A stretch of DNA of 64,000 nt from Actinomadura meyerae (GTDB lineage Bacteria; Actinomycetota; Actinomycetes; Streptosporangiales; Streptosporangiaceae), in NCBI RefSeq assembly GCF_900188445.1, contig NZ_FZOR01000032.1, forward strand, positions 32,402 to 96,401, read 5' to 3'. The notes under the pieces are model-generated. The model did not search any database, was not told where the DNA came from, and saw nothing but the letters and a program-made list of their open reading frames with translations. Numbering within the stretch: the stretch's first letter is position 1; every line of letters starts with the position of its first letter. Shown piece after piece: positions 53,042-63,056 of this stretch. The position numbers and the translations under genes were made by a program.

Positions 53042-53335
53042 GACCGGGTGATCGCCGACAGGCCCTACAGTTCGGCTGCGATCCGCCGGTCACTGCGGGC
53101 ACGGGGAATCGCCGCGGCCATCCCGAACGCGTCGACCAGCAGGCCGGACGCGTCCACCGCGGCTCGCACTGCGGACGCCCAGCGGCCTGCGACCCGAAGC
53201 CCTACGAACGCCGCAACGTCGTCGAGCGCCGCATCGGCCGCCTCAAGCCATGGCGCGGCATCGCCACCCGCTTCGACGAACTCGCCCGCAACTACCGGGC
53301 AGCCAGCATCCTGGTCACCGGACAGGCCCTCCTAG
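53042..53335 (+). pseudogene. IS5-family transposase remnant (C-terminal, frameshifted)
   Basis: Frame one encodes DRVIADRPYSSAAIRRSLRARGIAAAIPN. After about 53135 the similarity moves to a second frame, RPAACDPKPYERRNVVERRIGRLKPWRGIATRFDELARNYRAASIL. Joined, these are the last third of an IS5/IS427-type DDE transposase (DRAYSS and the Y-x2-RN-x2-E-R segment with the catalytic Glu). The start and the first catalytic Asp region are missing. No inverted repeats were found. Confidence 0.8.
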
Positions 53336-53544
53336 CGCCCCCGCCCCAGCCGAGTGGCCGTGTGTCGGTCAGAGCGCGCCTGCTCGTTCAGCGGGGTCGT
53401 GGCCGGACAGCAGGACCGGCTCGGTCGGCGGTCCCGCGTGGGTGGGAGGCGGAGCGTTCATGCGGGTTTTCAGGGAGTTAGGGGACCTCGTTTACACTTT
53501 TGTCATTCGTTGTCGCAAATCGTTCGCGTGTAGAGGGTGGGGGC
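53336..53544 (+). promoter_or_regulatory. Upstream region of the first fur gene
   Basis: AT-rich segment at 53490-53530 (TTTACACTTTTGTCATTCG) of the kind bound by Fur-type regulators; TTTACA could be a -35. GAGGGTGGGGGC precedes the start codon. Confidence 0.4.
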
Positions 53545-53967
53545 ATGTCCGCATCGCGGAGCACCGCTGAGGAGTTGCGCGGTGTCGGGCTGCGGGTGAC
53601 GGCCGCCCGCGTCGCGCTGCTGGAGACCGTCCGGGACGGTGACCACCTCGGTGTCGAGGCGATCGCGTCCGGGGTCCGGGACCGGGTGGGGCACATCTCG
53701 GTGCAGGCCGTCTACGAGGCGCTTCACGCGCTCGCGGCGGCGGGCCTCGTCCGCCGGATCGAGCCCGCCGGTAGCCCCGCGCGGTACGAGGGACGGGTCG
53801 GCGACAACCACCATCACCTGGTGTGCCGCAAGTGCGGGGCGGTCAAGGACGTCGACTGCGCGGTGGGACATCCGCCGTGCATGGATCCGGTGGACGACGC
53901 CGGCTACCTGGTCGACGAGGCCGACGTGACCTTCTGGGGCCTGTGCCCGCAGTGCCGGGCCGAGTGA
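53545..53967 (+). CDS. Fur family metalloregulator (first of two)
   Basis: 140 residues from ATG 53545 with GAGGGTGG upstream; an earlier in-frame start at 53500 lacks a ribosome site. Winged helix: ELRGVGLRVTAARVALLETVRDGDHLGVEAIASGVRDRVGHISVQAVYEALHALAAAGLVRRIEPAG. Regulatory metal site GDNHHHLVCRKCG and DVDCAVGHPPC, with a second structural zinc pair CPQC at the C-terminus. It resembles FurA/CatR-type peroxide sensors. It is convergent with katG and a paralogue of the Fur gene on the other side of katG. Confidence 0.92.
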   Translation: MSASRSTAEELRGVGLRVTAARVALLETVRDGDHLGVEAIASGVRDRVGHISVQAVYEALHALAAAGLVRRIEPAGSPARYEGRVGDNHHHLVCRKCGAVKDVDCAVGHPPCMDPVDDAGYLVDEADVTFWGLCPQCRAE

Positions 53968-53989
53968 CGTCGCCGCCGGACGACACTGC

Positions 53990-54138
53990 CGCCAGATGAC
54001 GGCGCCAATCCCAATGACGCGCCGACCCCGCATGACGCAGCGTCCAGATGACACCGCCGACCAGATGACACCGCCGACCAGATGACACCGCCGGCCAGAT
54101 GACGTCACCGTCCGAATGACGTCACCGTCCGAATGACG
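53990..54138. repeat. 17-bp tandem repeat, about nine units
   Basis: Units of the type CCAGATGACACCGCCGA, later CGAATGACGTCACCGTC, anchored on ATGAC at 53996, 54014, 54032, 54048, 54065, 54082, 54099, 54116 and 54133. Located just behind the fur stop. Confidence 0.9.
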
Positions 54139-54139
54139 G

Positions 54140-54173
54140 CGGCCGGGCCGCCCCCGAGGGGACGGCCCGGCCG
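54140..54173. terminator. Bidirectional terminator between fur and katG
   Basis: Perfect 11-bp stem CGGCCGGGCCG / CGGCCCGGCCG with a 12-nt loop. Confidence 0.7.
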
Positions 54174-54260
54174 GCGGTCGAGCGGATCAGACGAGGCCGG
54201 ATCGGACGAAGGTCAGACCAGACCCGCCGGATCAGGCTCGGCGGATCAGGCTCGGCCGGA

Positions 54261-56483
<2,223 letters not shown>

Positions 56484-56515
56484 GTGCTTCCTTCCAGGAC
56501 GAAGCAGGGAACGGA

Positions 56516-56932
56516 TCAGGTGGAGCAGTCGGGGCACAGGCCCCAGTAGACGACCTCGGCCTCGTCGACGGAGAAGCCGTGGTCGTCGGAGGGGGTCAGG
56601 CAGGGGGCTTCGCCGACGGCGCAGTCGACGTCGGCGATCGCGCCGCACGACCGGCACACGACGTGATGGTGGTTGTCCCCCGTCCGTGACTCGTAGCGGG
56701 CCACGGACCCGGACGGCTGGATGCGCCGCACCAGGCCCGCCGTCGTCAGCACGCGGAGCGAGTCGTACACGGCCTGGTGGGACACCTTCGGGAGATCCTC
56801 GCGCACCGCCCCGATGATCGAGTCGGTGTCGGCGTGGGGATGCGCGTGCACCGCGCGCAGCACCGCGAGCCGCGGCCGGGTGACCCGCAGAGCGGACCCG
56901 CGCAGCATCTCCGTGAAGTCCCTGGACGCCAT
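56516..56932 (-). CDS. furA: FurA-type peroxide-responsive repressor
   Basis: 138 residues from ATG 56932; the frame is open further but unrelated. Winged helix MLRGSALRVTRPRLAVLRAVHAHPHADTDSIIGAVREDLPKVSHQAVYDSLRVLTTAGLVRRIQPSG; metal site GDNHHHVVCRSCG and DVDCAVGEAPC; C-terminal CPDC. In actinobacteria the gene directly ahead of katG encodes the redox sensor FurA/CatR, which represses the pair until metal-catalysed oxidation releases it. Confidence 0.94.
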   Translation of the reverse strand: MASRDFTEMLRGSALRVTRPRLAVLRAVHAHPHADTDSIIGAVREDLPKVSHQAVYDSLRVLTTAGLVRRIQPSGSVARYESRTGDNHHHVVCRSCGAIADVDCAVGEAPCLTPSDDHGFSVDEAEVVYWGLCPDCST

Positions 56933-56968
56933 CACGCCACCGAGGGTGGCCGATAATCTGGAATCAGT

Positions 56969-56995
56969 CAAGTTTTGGAGACAGCCAAGTTTGGA
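56969..56995. promoter_or_regulatory. Candidate FurA site upstream of furA-katG
   Basis: Two direct copies, CAAGTTTTGGA (56969-56979) and CAAGTTTGGA (56986-56995), 17 bp apart in a locally AT-rich stretch 37-63 bases ahead of furA. Repeated CAAGTTT-like boxes are a plausible autoregulatory site; a -10 such as ATTAT lies between them and the start. Confidence 0.5.
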
Positions 56996-57114
56996 CATCC
57001 CGGACGCCCCACCCGCGCCCGGCCGCCCCCTCCGGGTCGCCCGCCCAGTCCGGCCAAAGGACCACCTTCTGCCGATAGGGGGTGCAAATCGGGGCGTTTC
57101 ACTAGGATGCTCGC

Positions 57115-58578
57115 GTGCGCGAAGATCAAGAGGTCCCGGACGACGGCGTTCTGACCGCGCCGCTGATGCCGCCGGCCGGCGGCCCCGACGAGGACACCGC
57201 GGAGCCGACCGCCGAAGCACCGCCGGAGGCACCGCGGGAACTACGCGTCCACGCGCCCATGGAACCGCCGCCGCAGACGCCCGAAGAGGCACGCGCGCTG
57301 GCCCTTCCCGCAGAGGCGCGCGCGCAGACACCCGCCGTACACGACGCACAAGCACCCGCTGCACGCGGCGCACAAACCCCCGCGGCACGCGACACCCAGA
57401 CACCGGCCGAACGTGCGCTACCGGCCGAATGTGCGCTACCGGCCGAACGAGCGCTACCGGCCGAACGAGCGCTACCGGAGACCGATCCCACGCGCGTGCG
57501 CGCCTTCGCGCAGGACGTCGAGCGGCTCGGGGAACTCGTCGGGAAGCTCTCCGCGCTCGCCGCCGCGCTCGGCGAACGGCTGGACGGCGAGGTCCGCTCC
57601 GTCCTCGACGACGCCGAGCACGCCCTGGCCGAGGCGCGCGGCGCCCGGCAGGCGTCCGCTGCGGCGGACGAGCGCGCCGAGCAGGCCGAAGCCCGCGCCG
57701 AGGCGGCCCGCCGGGAGGCGGCCGAGGCTCGGGAGGAGCTGGAGAAGGGGCTCGCCGCCGCGAAGGCGAGCGTCACGGCCGCGCAGGAGAGCGAGGCCAA
57801 CGCCTGGAAGGAGGCCGGCGCCCACCAGCAGGCCCGCGCCACGTCCGCGAACGAGGCAGCGCACGCCGAGGGGCTGCGCAAGCGCGCCGAGGCGGCGTGG
57901 AGCACCGAGCACCAGGCGCGCACCGAGGCGGAGCGCGAGCGCGACGACCTGTCCACGCGGCTGGCAGCCGAGCAGAGCGCGCTGGCGACCGCCCGCACCG
58001 AACTCGCCGAGGCCCGGGCCAAGCTGGAGGCCGCGACCGATGCCGAGCGGCGGCTGCGCGCCGAGCTGAGCGTCGTCCAGGGCGAGGTCGCGGGGCTGAC
58101 CGTGGAGCGGAACGCCGCCACCGGGCGGGCCGAGGAGCAGGCCGCCCGCGCGAAGCGCGCCGAGCAGCTCGCCGACTCCGCGGAGGAGCGGATCCTCAGC
58201 GCGATGGCGCGCGCCGACCGGGCCGAGCAGCGCGCGGACGCCGCCGAGGAGCGGGCCGACGCCGCCGAGGTCCGCATCGACCGCGACGCCGCCACCGTCC
58301 GCGCGCTGCAGGACACGCTGCGGGCGGCCCTCGACCTCCCGGCCGTCGAGGAACTCGACGACGGCCACGGCGTACGGGTCGGCGACTCGGCGGCGGTCGT
58401 CGCCCGGCCCGGCGGGCTCGTCGGCGTCGACCAGGTACCGGACGTCATGGACGGCGAGCTGGCGGGCCGGTTCGCCCGCGCGATCCTGGCCGTCCGCGTC
58501 TACCAGGCCACGCAGCGCCCCGCCGTCACCGAAGACCCCTCCGACCCGGCCGAGGACGGCGACCCGGCCGAAGACTGA
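57115..58578 (+). CDS. Large alanine/glutamate-rich coiled-coil protein, unknown function
   Basis: 487 residues from GTG 57115; TAGGAT at 57103-57108 would be a -10 for a leaderless message. Residues 1-120 are Pro/Ala-rich and contain the hexapeptide (R/C)ALPAE four times. Residues about 125-420 form an almost continuous coiled coil (AEQAEARAEAARREAAEAREELEKG...). The end is a short globular part, VRALQDTLRAALDLPAVEEL...GELAGRFARAILAVRVYQATQRP. No signal peptide or membrane helix, so cytoplasmic. The layout resembles actinobacterial scaffold or DivIVA/FilP-like proteins only in general terms. The usual plasmid KfrA-type HTH start is absent, and I do not assign a family. Confidence 0.75.
   Translation: MREDQEVPDDGVLTAPLMPPAGGPDEDTAEPTAEAPPEAPRELRVHAPMEPPPQTPEEARALALPAEARAQTPAVHDAQAPAARGAQTPAARDTQTPAERALPAECALPAERALPAERALPETDPTRVRAFAQDVERLGELVGKLSALAAALGERLDGEVRSVLDDAEHALAEARGARQASAAADERAEQAEARAEAARREAAEAREELEKGLAAAKASVTAAQESEANAWKEAGAHQQARATSANEAAHAEGLRKRAEAAWSTEHQARTEAERERDDLSTRLAAEQSALATARTELAEARAKLEAATDAERRLRAELSVVQGEVAGLTVERNAATGRAEEQAARAKRAEQLADSAEERILSAMARADRAEQRADAAEERADAAEVRIDRDAATVRALQDTLRAALDLPAVEELDDGHGVRVGDSAAVVARPGGLVGVDQVPDVMDGELAGRFARAILAVRVYQATQRPAVTEDPSDPAEDGDPAED
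57403..57474 (+). repeat. 18-bp in-frame tandem repeat, four copies
   Basis: CCGGCCGAACGAGCGCTA with one or two changes, four times, encoding PAE(R/C)AL units in the N-terminal tail of the coiled-coil protein. Confidence 0.9.
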
Positions 58579-58608
58579 CCCGGCCGAAGACTGACCCCGC
58601 CGAAGACT
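58561..58608 (+). repeat. 16-bp tandem repeat spanning a stop codon, three copies
   Basis: GACCCGGCCGAAGACT three times (the last with one change). The first unit is the coding end (DPAED) of the coiled-coil gene, and its TGA stop begins in the next unit. Confidence 0.9.
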
Positions 58609-58646
58609 GACCCCGCGAGCCGCCGCGCCGGCCACCGCCCGTCCGG

Positions 58647-60353
58647 CTAAGACGGCCGAAGGGCGGCCGGGGCGCCGGACGGGACGGCCGGAGCGGCGGG
58701 CATGACGCGCTCGACGCGCTGGTAGGGCGCACCGGGCTCGGGCCGCGGGTCCTTCTCGCCGCGGTTCGGCCAGAACGCCATGGCGCGCTCGGCCTGGGCC
58801 GTGATCGTGAGGGACGGGTTGACGCCGAGGTTCGCGGTGACCGCGGAGCCGTCCACGACGTGCAGGCCGGGATACCCGTGGACGCGGTGGTACGGGTCGA
58901 TCACACCGTCATCGGCGGTCTCGCCGATGACGCAGCCGCCGATGAAGTGCGCGGTCGTCGGGATGTTGAACAGGTCGAACCACGTCCCGCCCGGGGTGGC
59001 GTCGAGTTCCTCGGCGAGCTTGCGGACGGCGTCGTGCGCGATCGGGATCCACGTCGGGTTGGGCTCGCCGTCACCCTGCCGCGCGACGAGCCTGCGCCCG
59101 CCGAGACGGCCCCGCTTCTCCGCGATGGTGATCGAGTTGTCGGCGGTCTGCATGACGAGGGCGATGACGGTCCGCTTCGCCCAGTCCCGGAGCGACAGGC
59201 CGCGCAGGATGACGGTCGGGTGCCGGGCGGCCTGCCCGAGGAACTTCAGCCAGCGGGGCGCGCCGCCGCCGTCGACCAGCAGCGTCCGGATGACGCCCAT
59301 CGCGTTGTTGCCCGACCCGTAGCGGGTGGGCTCGATGTGGGTCTTCTCGTCCGGGTGGAAGGACGAGGTGATGGCGAGGCCGGTGCTGTGGTCGACGTCC
59401 TTCTTGCGATGCCACACCGTCATGCGCTCGACGCCGAGGAGCGCCTCGGAGTTGGTGCGGGTGAGCTCGCCGAGGCGCGGCGACAGGTCGGGGAGGCGTC
59501 CGGCGGCGCGCATCCGGTGCAGGAGCCGCTGCGTCCCGTAGGTCCCGGCGGCGAGGACGACGTGCTCGGCGGTCAGCGTCCGCCGGCGCTTGCGCAGTGG
59601 CCCGGTGTGCTCCGTCCCGACCTCGTATCCCCCGGACGCCCGCGGCGCCAGGGACGTGACCGTCGTGTCCGGGATGACCTGGACGCCGGCCTTCTCCGCC
59701 AGGTACAGGTAGTTCTTGGTGAGCATGTTCTTCGCGCCGACCTTGCAGCCGATCATGCAGGAGCCGCAGCCGGTGCAGGTCGTCCGGCGGGGCCCGGCAC
59801 CGCCGAAGTAGGGGTCGTCGGCCTCCTCGCCGCCCTTCTCACCGAAGAACACCCCGACCGGCGTTGGGTGGTAGGTGTGACCGACGCCCATTTTATCCGC
59901 GACGCGCTTCATGGCCTCGTCGGCGGGGGTGACGAGCGGGTTCACGGTGACGCCGAGCATGCGCCTGGCCTGGTCGTAGTACGGGTTCAGCTCGTCCTGC
60001 CAGTCGGTGATGTGGCCCCACTGGCGGTCCTTGAAGAACGGCTCCGGCGGGACGTAGAGGGTGTTGGCGTAGACGAGGGACCCGCCGCCGACACCCGCGC
60101 CGGCCAGCACGAGCACCCCGGCCTTGCCGCCGACGAGGTGGACGCGCTGGATCCCGCGCATCCCGAGCCGCGGCGCCCACAGGTACTTGCGCAGCCGCCA
60201 GTTCGTCTTGGGAAGCGTGCTCTCGTCGAATCGCCGTCCGGCCTCGATCACCGCGACCCGGTAACCCTTCTCGGCCAGCCGCAGCGCCGAAACGCTGCCG
60301 CCGAACCCCGAACCGACCACGATCACGTCGAAGTCGTAGGCGTCATCGGGCAT
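58647..60353 (-). CDS. choD: GMC oxidoreductase, cholesterol oxidase ChoD-like
   Basis: 568 residues from ATG 60353; the open frame upstream is not homologous. FAD site VIVVGSGFGGSVSALRLAEKGYRVAVIEAGRRF; the whole chain follows M. tuberculosis ChoD as I remember it: KYLWAPRLGMRGIQRVH, GAGVGGGSLVYANTLYVPP, GVFFGEKGGEEADDPYFGGAGP, THIEPTRYGSGNNAMG, GEPNPTWIPI, FNIPTTAHFIGGCVIG, DPYHRVHGYPGLHVVDGSAVTANLGVNPSLTI (active His and Asn). A CTGCGSCMIGC cluster (Cys-x2-Cys-x2-Cys-x3-Cys) is shared with this subfamily. Substrate may be a sterol or another alcohol. Confidence 0.92.
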   Translation of the reverse strand: MPDDAYDFDVIVVGSGFGGSVSALRLAEKGYRVAVIEAGRRFDESTLPKTNWRLRKYLWAPRLGMRGIQRVHLVGGKAGVLVLAGAGVGGGSLVYANTLYVPPEPFFKDRQWGHITDWQDELNPYYDQARRMLGVTVNPLVTPADEAMKRVADKMGVGHTYHPTPVGVFFGEKGGEEADDPYFGGAGPRRTTCTGCGSCMIGCKVGAKNMLTKNYLYLAEKAGVQVIPDTTVTSLAPRASGGYEVGTEHTGPLRKRRRTLTAEHVVLAAGTYGTQRLLHRMRAAGRLPDLSPRLGELTRTNSEALLGVERMTVWHRKKDVDHSTGLAITSSFHPDEKTHIEPTRYGSGNNAMGVIRTLLVDGGGAPRWLKFLGQAARHPTVILRGLSLRDWAKRTVIALVMQTADNSITIAEKRGRLGGRRLVARQGDGEPNPTWIPIAHDAVRKLAEELDATPGGTWFDLFNIPTTAHFIGGCVIGETADDGVIDPYHRVHGYPGLHVVDGSAVTANLGVNPSLTITAQAERAMAFWPNRGEKDPRPEPGAPYQRVERVMPAAPAVPSGAPAALRPS

Positions 60354-60958
60354 CGCACACCACCTTCGTCGCGGGATCACGAAAGGCCCCCGAGTGTGGA
60401 CCTCCCGCAGCGTCGTCCGCCATGCACGCATCGCAACGATTCCAAAACGGATTTATCACCCGCCTGATAAAGGATCCGGGCCACTGCTCAGCAAGGGCCA
60501 CTCGGCGACTGGCATCGCAACTCGCCACCCGCACTGGCGGGTGCGACTCCCTTTCCAGACATCTCCCCAGTTCAGGCAGCTCGTCTACGAATGGCGGAGC
60601 CCTGCCGCCAGAGCGTCCCAACGGCCTGCTCCTGCACCGAGGCGGCATCAAAGCGACAGGACAGACGGCCGAAGCAGCCGGCGCCAAAGCGTTAGCCGCC
60701 GACTCCTCCAACTGATCGCAATTCTCACCCATTCGGGTGAATCATGCGATCAGTCACACAAGGAAGGGCAACCCCTACATCCACATGATCGCCCGCAACG
60801 CACACCCGCAAAGCGCGCCTCATTTCCGACATATCAGACAGAAGGGCCGGTGCAATGTCAAGCGAAACCGTGAGCTTGCGGGGCATAGATGCTCGTGCCG
60901 TCCGACGTGGGGATCGGGCGGGCATGTTGATCAGGAAGGTGGCCACCGCACGGTCGCC
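60354..60958. other. Intergenic region with a TTTATCA palindrome; no gene seen
   Basis: About 600 bases between the GMC gene and the oxidoreductase remnant; open frames on both strands are unconvincing. At 60452-60471, TTTATCA and TGATAAA form a perfect 7-bp inverted repeat with a 6-nt spacer, 100-118 bases ahead of the GMC start, a candidate operator. Confidence 0.5.
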
Positions 60959-61072
60959 GAGGATCTTGCCGAGCAGGCCGCCGGCAGCGTAGCGCTCATG
61001 GGCGGCGCGGGTGTCGGTGTACCCGTAGCGGTCGGCGACCTGCAGAGGTCCGTTGCGTTCTCCAGACCTAGC

Positions 61073-61868
61073 TGTACCTGGCCATGATCTTGGTGACTCC
61101 TGACCGGTAGTGCGCGCACCGGTGGGTGGGCCGATACCGGCGGCAGGGATGGGACGTGCTGGCCGCCCGCCGCGAGCCGCGCGCAGGGCCCGACCACATC
61201 GCCGCGGCCACAGGGGTGCCGGCCCGCACCGTCACCCGCATCCTGCGCCGCCACGGCGTTCCCGTGCTGGCAGCCTGCGACCCACTGACCGGGCAGCAGA
61301 TCCGAGCCTCCCGCATGACCACGCGACGCTACGAGCACGACGCACCGGGCGACATGGTCCACATCGACGTCAAGAAACTCGGCCGGATCCCCGACGGCGG
61401 AGGCTGGCGGGTCCACGGCCGCAGCGAACCCGTCCGCGGCCGCGGCATCGGCTACGACTTCGTGCACACCGCCATCGACGACCACACCCGCCTGGCCTAC
61501 ACCGAAGTTCTAGACGACGAGAAGGGCACCACCTGCGCGGCATTCCTGACCCGCGCGGCGGCGTTCTTCGCCGCCCATGACATCACCCGCATCCAGCAGG
61601 TCCTGAGCGACAACACCAAGAACTACCGCGTCTCGGCCGCCTTCCAGCAGGCCTGCGCCGAACTGGGCGCCCGGTAGAAGTTCACCCGGCCCCGCCGCCC
61701 GTGGACCAACGGCAAGGCCGAACGCCTCAACCGCACGCTGACCACCGAATGGGCCTACCGCCGCCCCTGCACCAGCAACGACCAGCGCACCCAAGCATTC
61801 AGGCCCTGGCTGGAGCACTACAACACCCAACACCCCCACACAGCCCTGGGCGGTCATGACCGAGTACA
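61073..61868 (+). mobile_element. IS481-family element (796 bp, internally deleted) with 6-bp target duplication
   Basis: The ends are imperfect inverted repeats: left TGTACCTGGCCATGATC, right (reverse complement) TGTACTCGGTCATGACC, 13 of 17 bases equal, with the TGT tips of the IS481 family. CCTAGC stands directly outside both ends (61067-61072 and 61869-61874) as target-site duplication. The element is shorter than a complete IS481 copy (about 1 kb) and its transposase is damaged, so it is non-autonomous. Confidence 0.88.
61111..61868 (+). pseudogene. IS481-family transposase, truncated and with an internal stop
   Basis: The frame encodes HRWVGRYRRQGWDVLA, then GPDHIAAATGVPARTVTRILRRHGVP, YEHDAPGDMVHIDVKKLGRIPDGGGW (first catalytic Asp), HTAIDDHTRLAYTEVLDDEKGTT, VLSDNTKNYRVSAAFQ (second Asp), TAG at 61675-61677, then KFTRPRRPWTNGKAERLNRTLTTEWAYRR (catalytic Glu) and LEHYNTQHPHTALGG. 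A CAG-to-TAG change would explain the stop. The N-terminal HTH region is largely deleted. Confidence 0.88.
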
Positions 61869-62563
61869 CCTAGCTCCTCGCGCGCCGGGCACATCGAGCC
61901 GGGGATTGTCGGCGACGGAGACGTAGCGTCCGCTGCGGGCAAGGGCAGCGACCGCGCCAACGCCAGCGCTATCGAGGATGACGCATGGCCCTCATGGGGC
62001 AGGTCGTCCGCACGGCGCCAGACCTGCTGTGTGCCGAGTCCCCGGGCGGCCGCTTCGTGTCCGGGCCGGAAGACCAGGCCGTCGACGTGAGCGCCGGTTC
62101 GCCGGGCACGTTGGGCGGCCACGCCGCCGATGACACCAGCCGCGCCGATGGCCAGAATGCGCTCGCCGGAGGCCAACTCAGCGGCGCGTAGGGCCTGGAG
62201 GGCGGTCACTCCGACCAGGAGCAGCGCAGCGGCTTCGGCCAGCGGGACGGCGATCGGCAAGGCGGTCACCAAATGGCTGGGCAGAGCCACGTACTCGGAC
62301 CATGTGCCCCGGCGGCGATCTGCGCCGACATGGTGGGCGGGGGCGGCACTGGCGTCGATCCGGCCGGACAGGTCCCGGCCGAGCGTGGCCGGCAGCGGGC
62401 CGACCTCCCAGGCGCGGGTCTGGCAGTCCACCGGGTTGAGGCTGCTCGCCGTGGTCCGGATGAAGACTTCGCCGTCGGGAGGGCGGGTGCGGCGATTCTT
62501 GCGGACGATCAGCAGGACCTCGGGACCGCCGTGGCGATCGATCTGCACAGCATGGATGGCCAG

Positions 62564-63056
62564 TGGACGACCTTCCAAGGGATATGGACCGGAGACGCTC
62601 AAGCCGCAGTGAAGACCGAGGTCTTGCCGACAGAGCGCATGCGATGCAGATGTGGGCAGAACCAGGTAGGTCGGTGCCGGGCCGATGTCGGGCTCGGTAC
62701 GGCCCCGGCCAGTCCGTTCCTGCGCAGCGCGCCCGTTCCTGCGCAGCGCGCCCGCGGTCACGGTGACCATGGCGTCGTGGTCGTGGAAGTCAGCATGCGT
62801 CAGCGAGCCATGCCCATCAGCCCGCCACAGCCGCGCCGCGTCATCTATCGGTCCGTGATCAGAGACGGGGATGCCTTCTCACCTCGCGCCGCCTGTGATG
62901 GAGATGGCGCCGGGCCGATGTCGGCGGAGCGACCCGGGGCGATGTGTCGAGCAGGCAGCCGTGGATCAGGGCCGGCGCGGCAGGTCACCGGGGTGTGGGC
63001 AGGCGGGCCCGGCCCGCGCCGTCGGGGGCGGTCGGGCTCGGGCGGTGGTCTGTTGG
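62564..63056. other. Intergenic region with short repeats; no gene seen
   Basis: 493 bases. CCGTTCCTGCGCAGCGCGC is present twice in tandem (62714-62732, 62733-62751), and GCCGGGCCGATGTCGG occurs at 62676-62691 and again at 62909-62924. No ORF with recognisable family. Confidence 0.6.
62714..62751. repeat. 19-bp tandem duplication
   Basis: Two exact copies of CCGTTCCTGCGCAGCGCGC upstream of the broken oxidoreductase. Confidence 0.9.

Larger units (their letters stand above)
60959..62563 (-). pseudogene. Zinc-binding/quinone oxidoreductase (MDR family), interrupted by an IS481 element
   Basis: The 5' part (62563-61875) encodes AIHAVQIDRHGGPEVLLIV, TTASSLNPVDCQTRAW, ATLGRDLSGRIDA and the NADP-binding GERILAIGAAGVIGGVAAQRARRTGAHV. 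The nominal start is CTG after GGAAGG where ATG is expected. Near 61985 the frame shifts: ADDLPHEG in one frame continues as VILDSAGVGAVAALARSGRYVSVADNPRLDVPGARGA in another. There the IS481 element intervenes. Beyond it (61072-60959) the C-terminus resumes as LQVADRYGYTDTRAAHERYAAGGLLGKIL. Deleting the element and one target copy restores an open frame across the junction. The gene is inactive three times over: start, frameshift and insertion. Confidence 0.85.

Noticed and set aside
57115..58578. KfrA-type plasmid protein
   Set aside because: The coiled coil is similar in style, but the N-terminal DNA-binding HTH of KfrA is absent and the genome context is chromosomal.
60501..60570. tRNA-like GC-rich stems near a GCGACTCCC phrase
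   Set aside because: No cloverleaf, anticodon stem or T-loop (GGTTCGAAT-type) could be built; I found no tRNA in the window.
60394..60873. Possible small gene in the choD upstream region
   Set aside because: Three overlapping frames on both strands, no ribosome site, no recognisable domain; the region also holds a palindrome typical of regulation.
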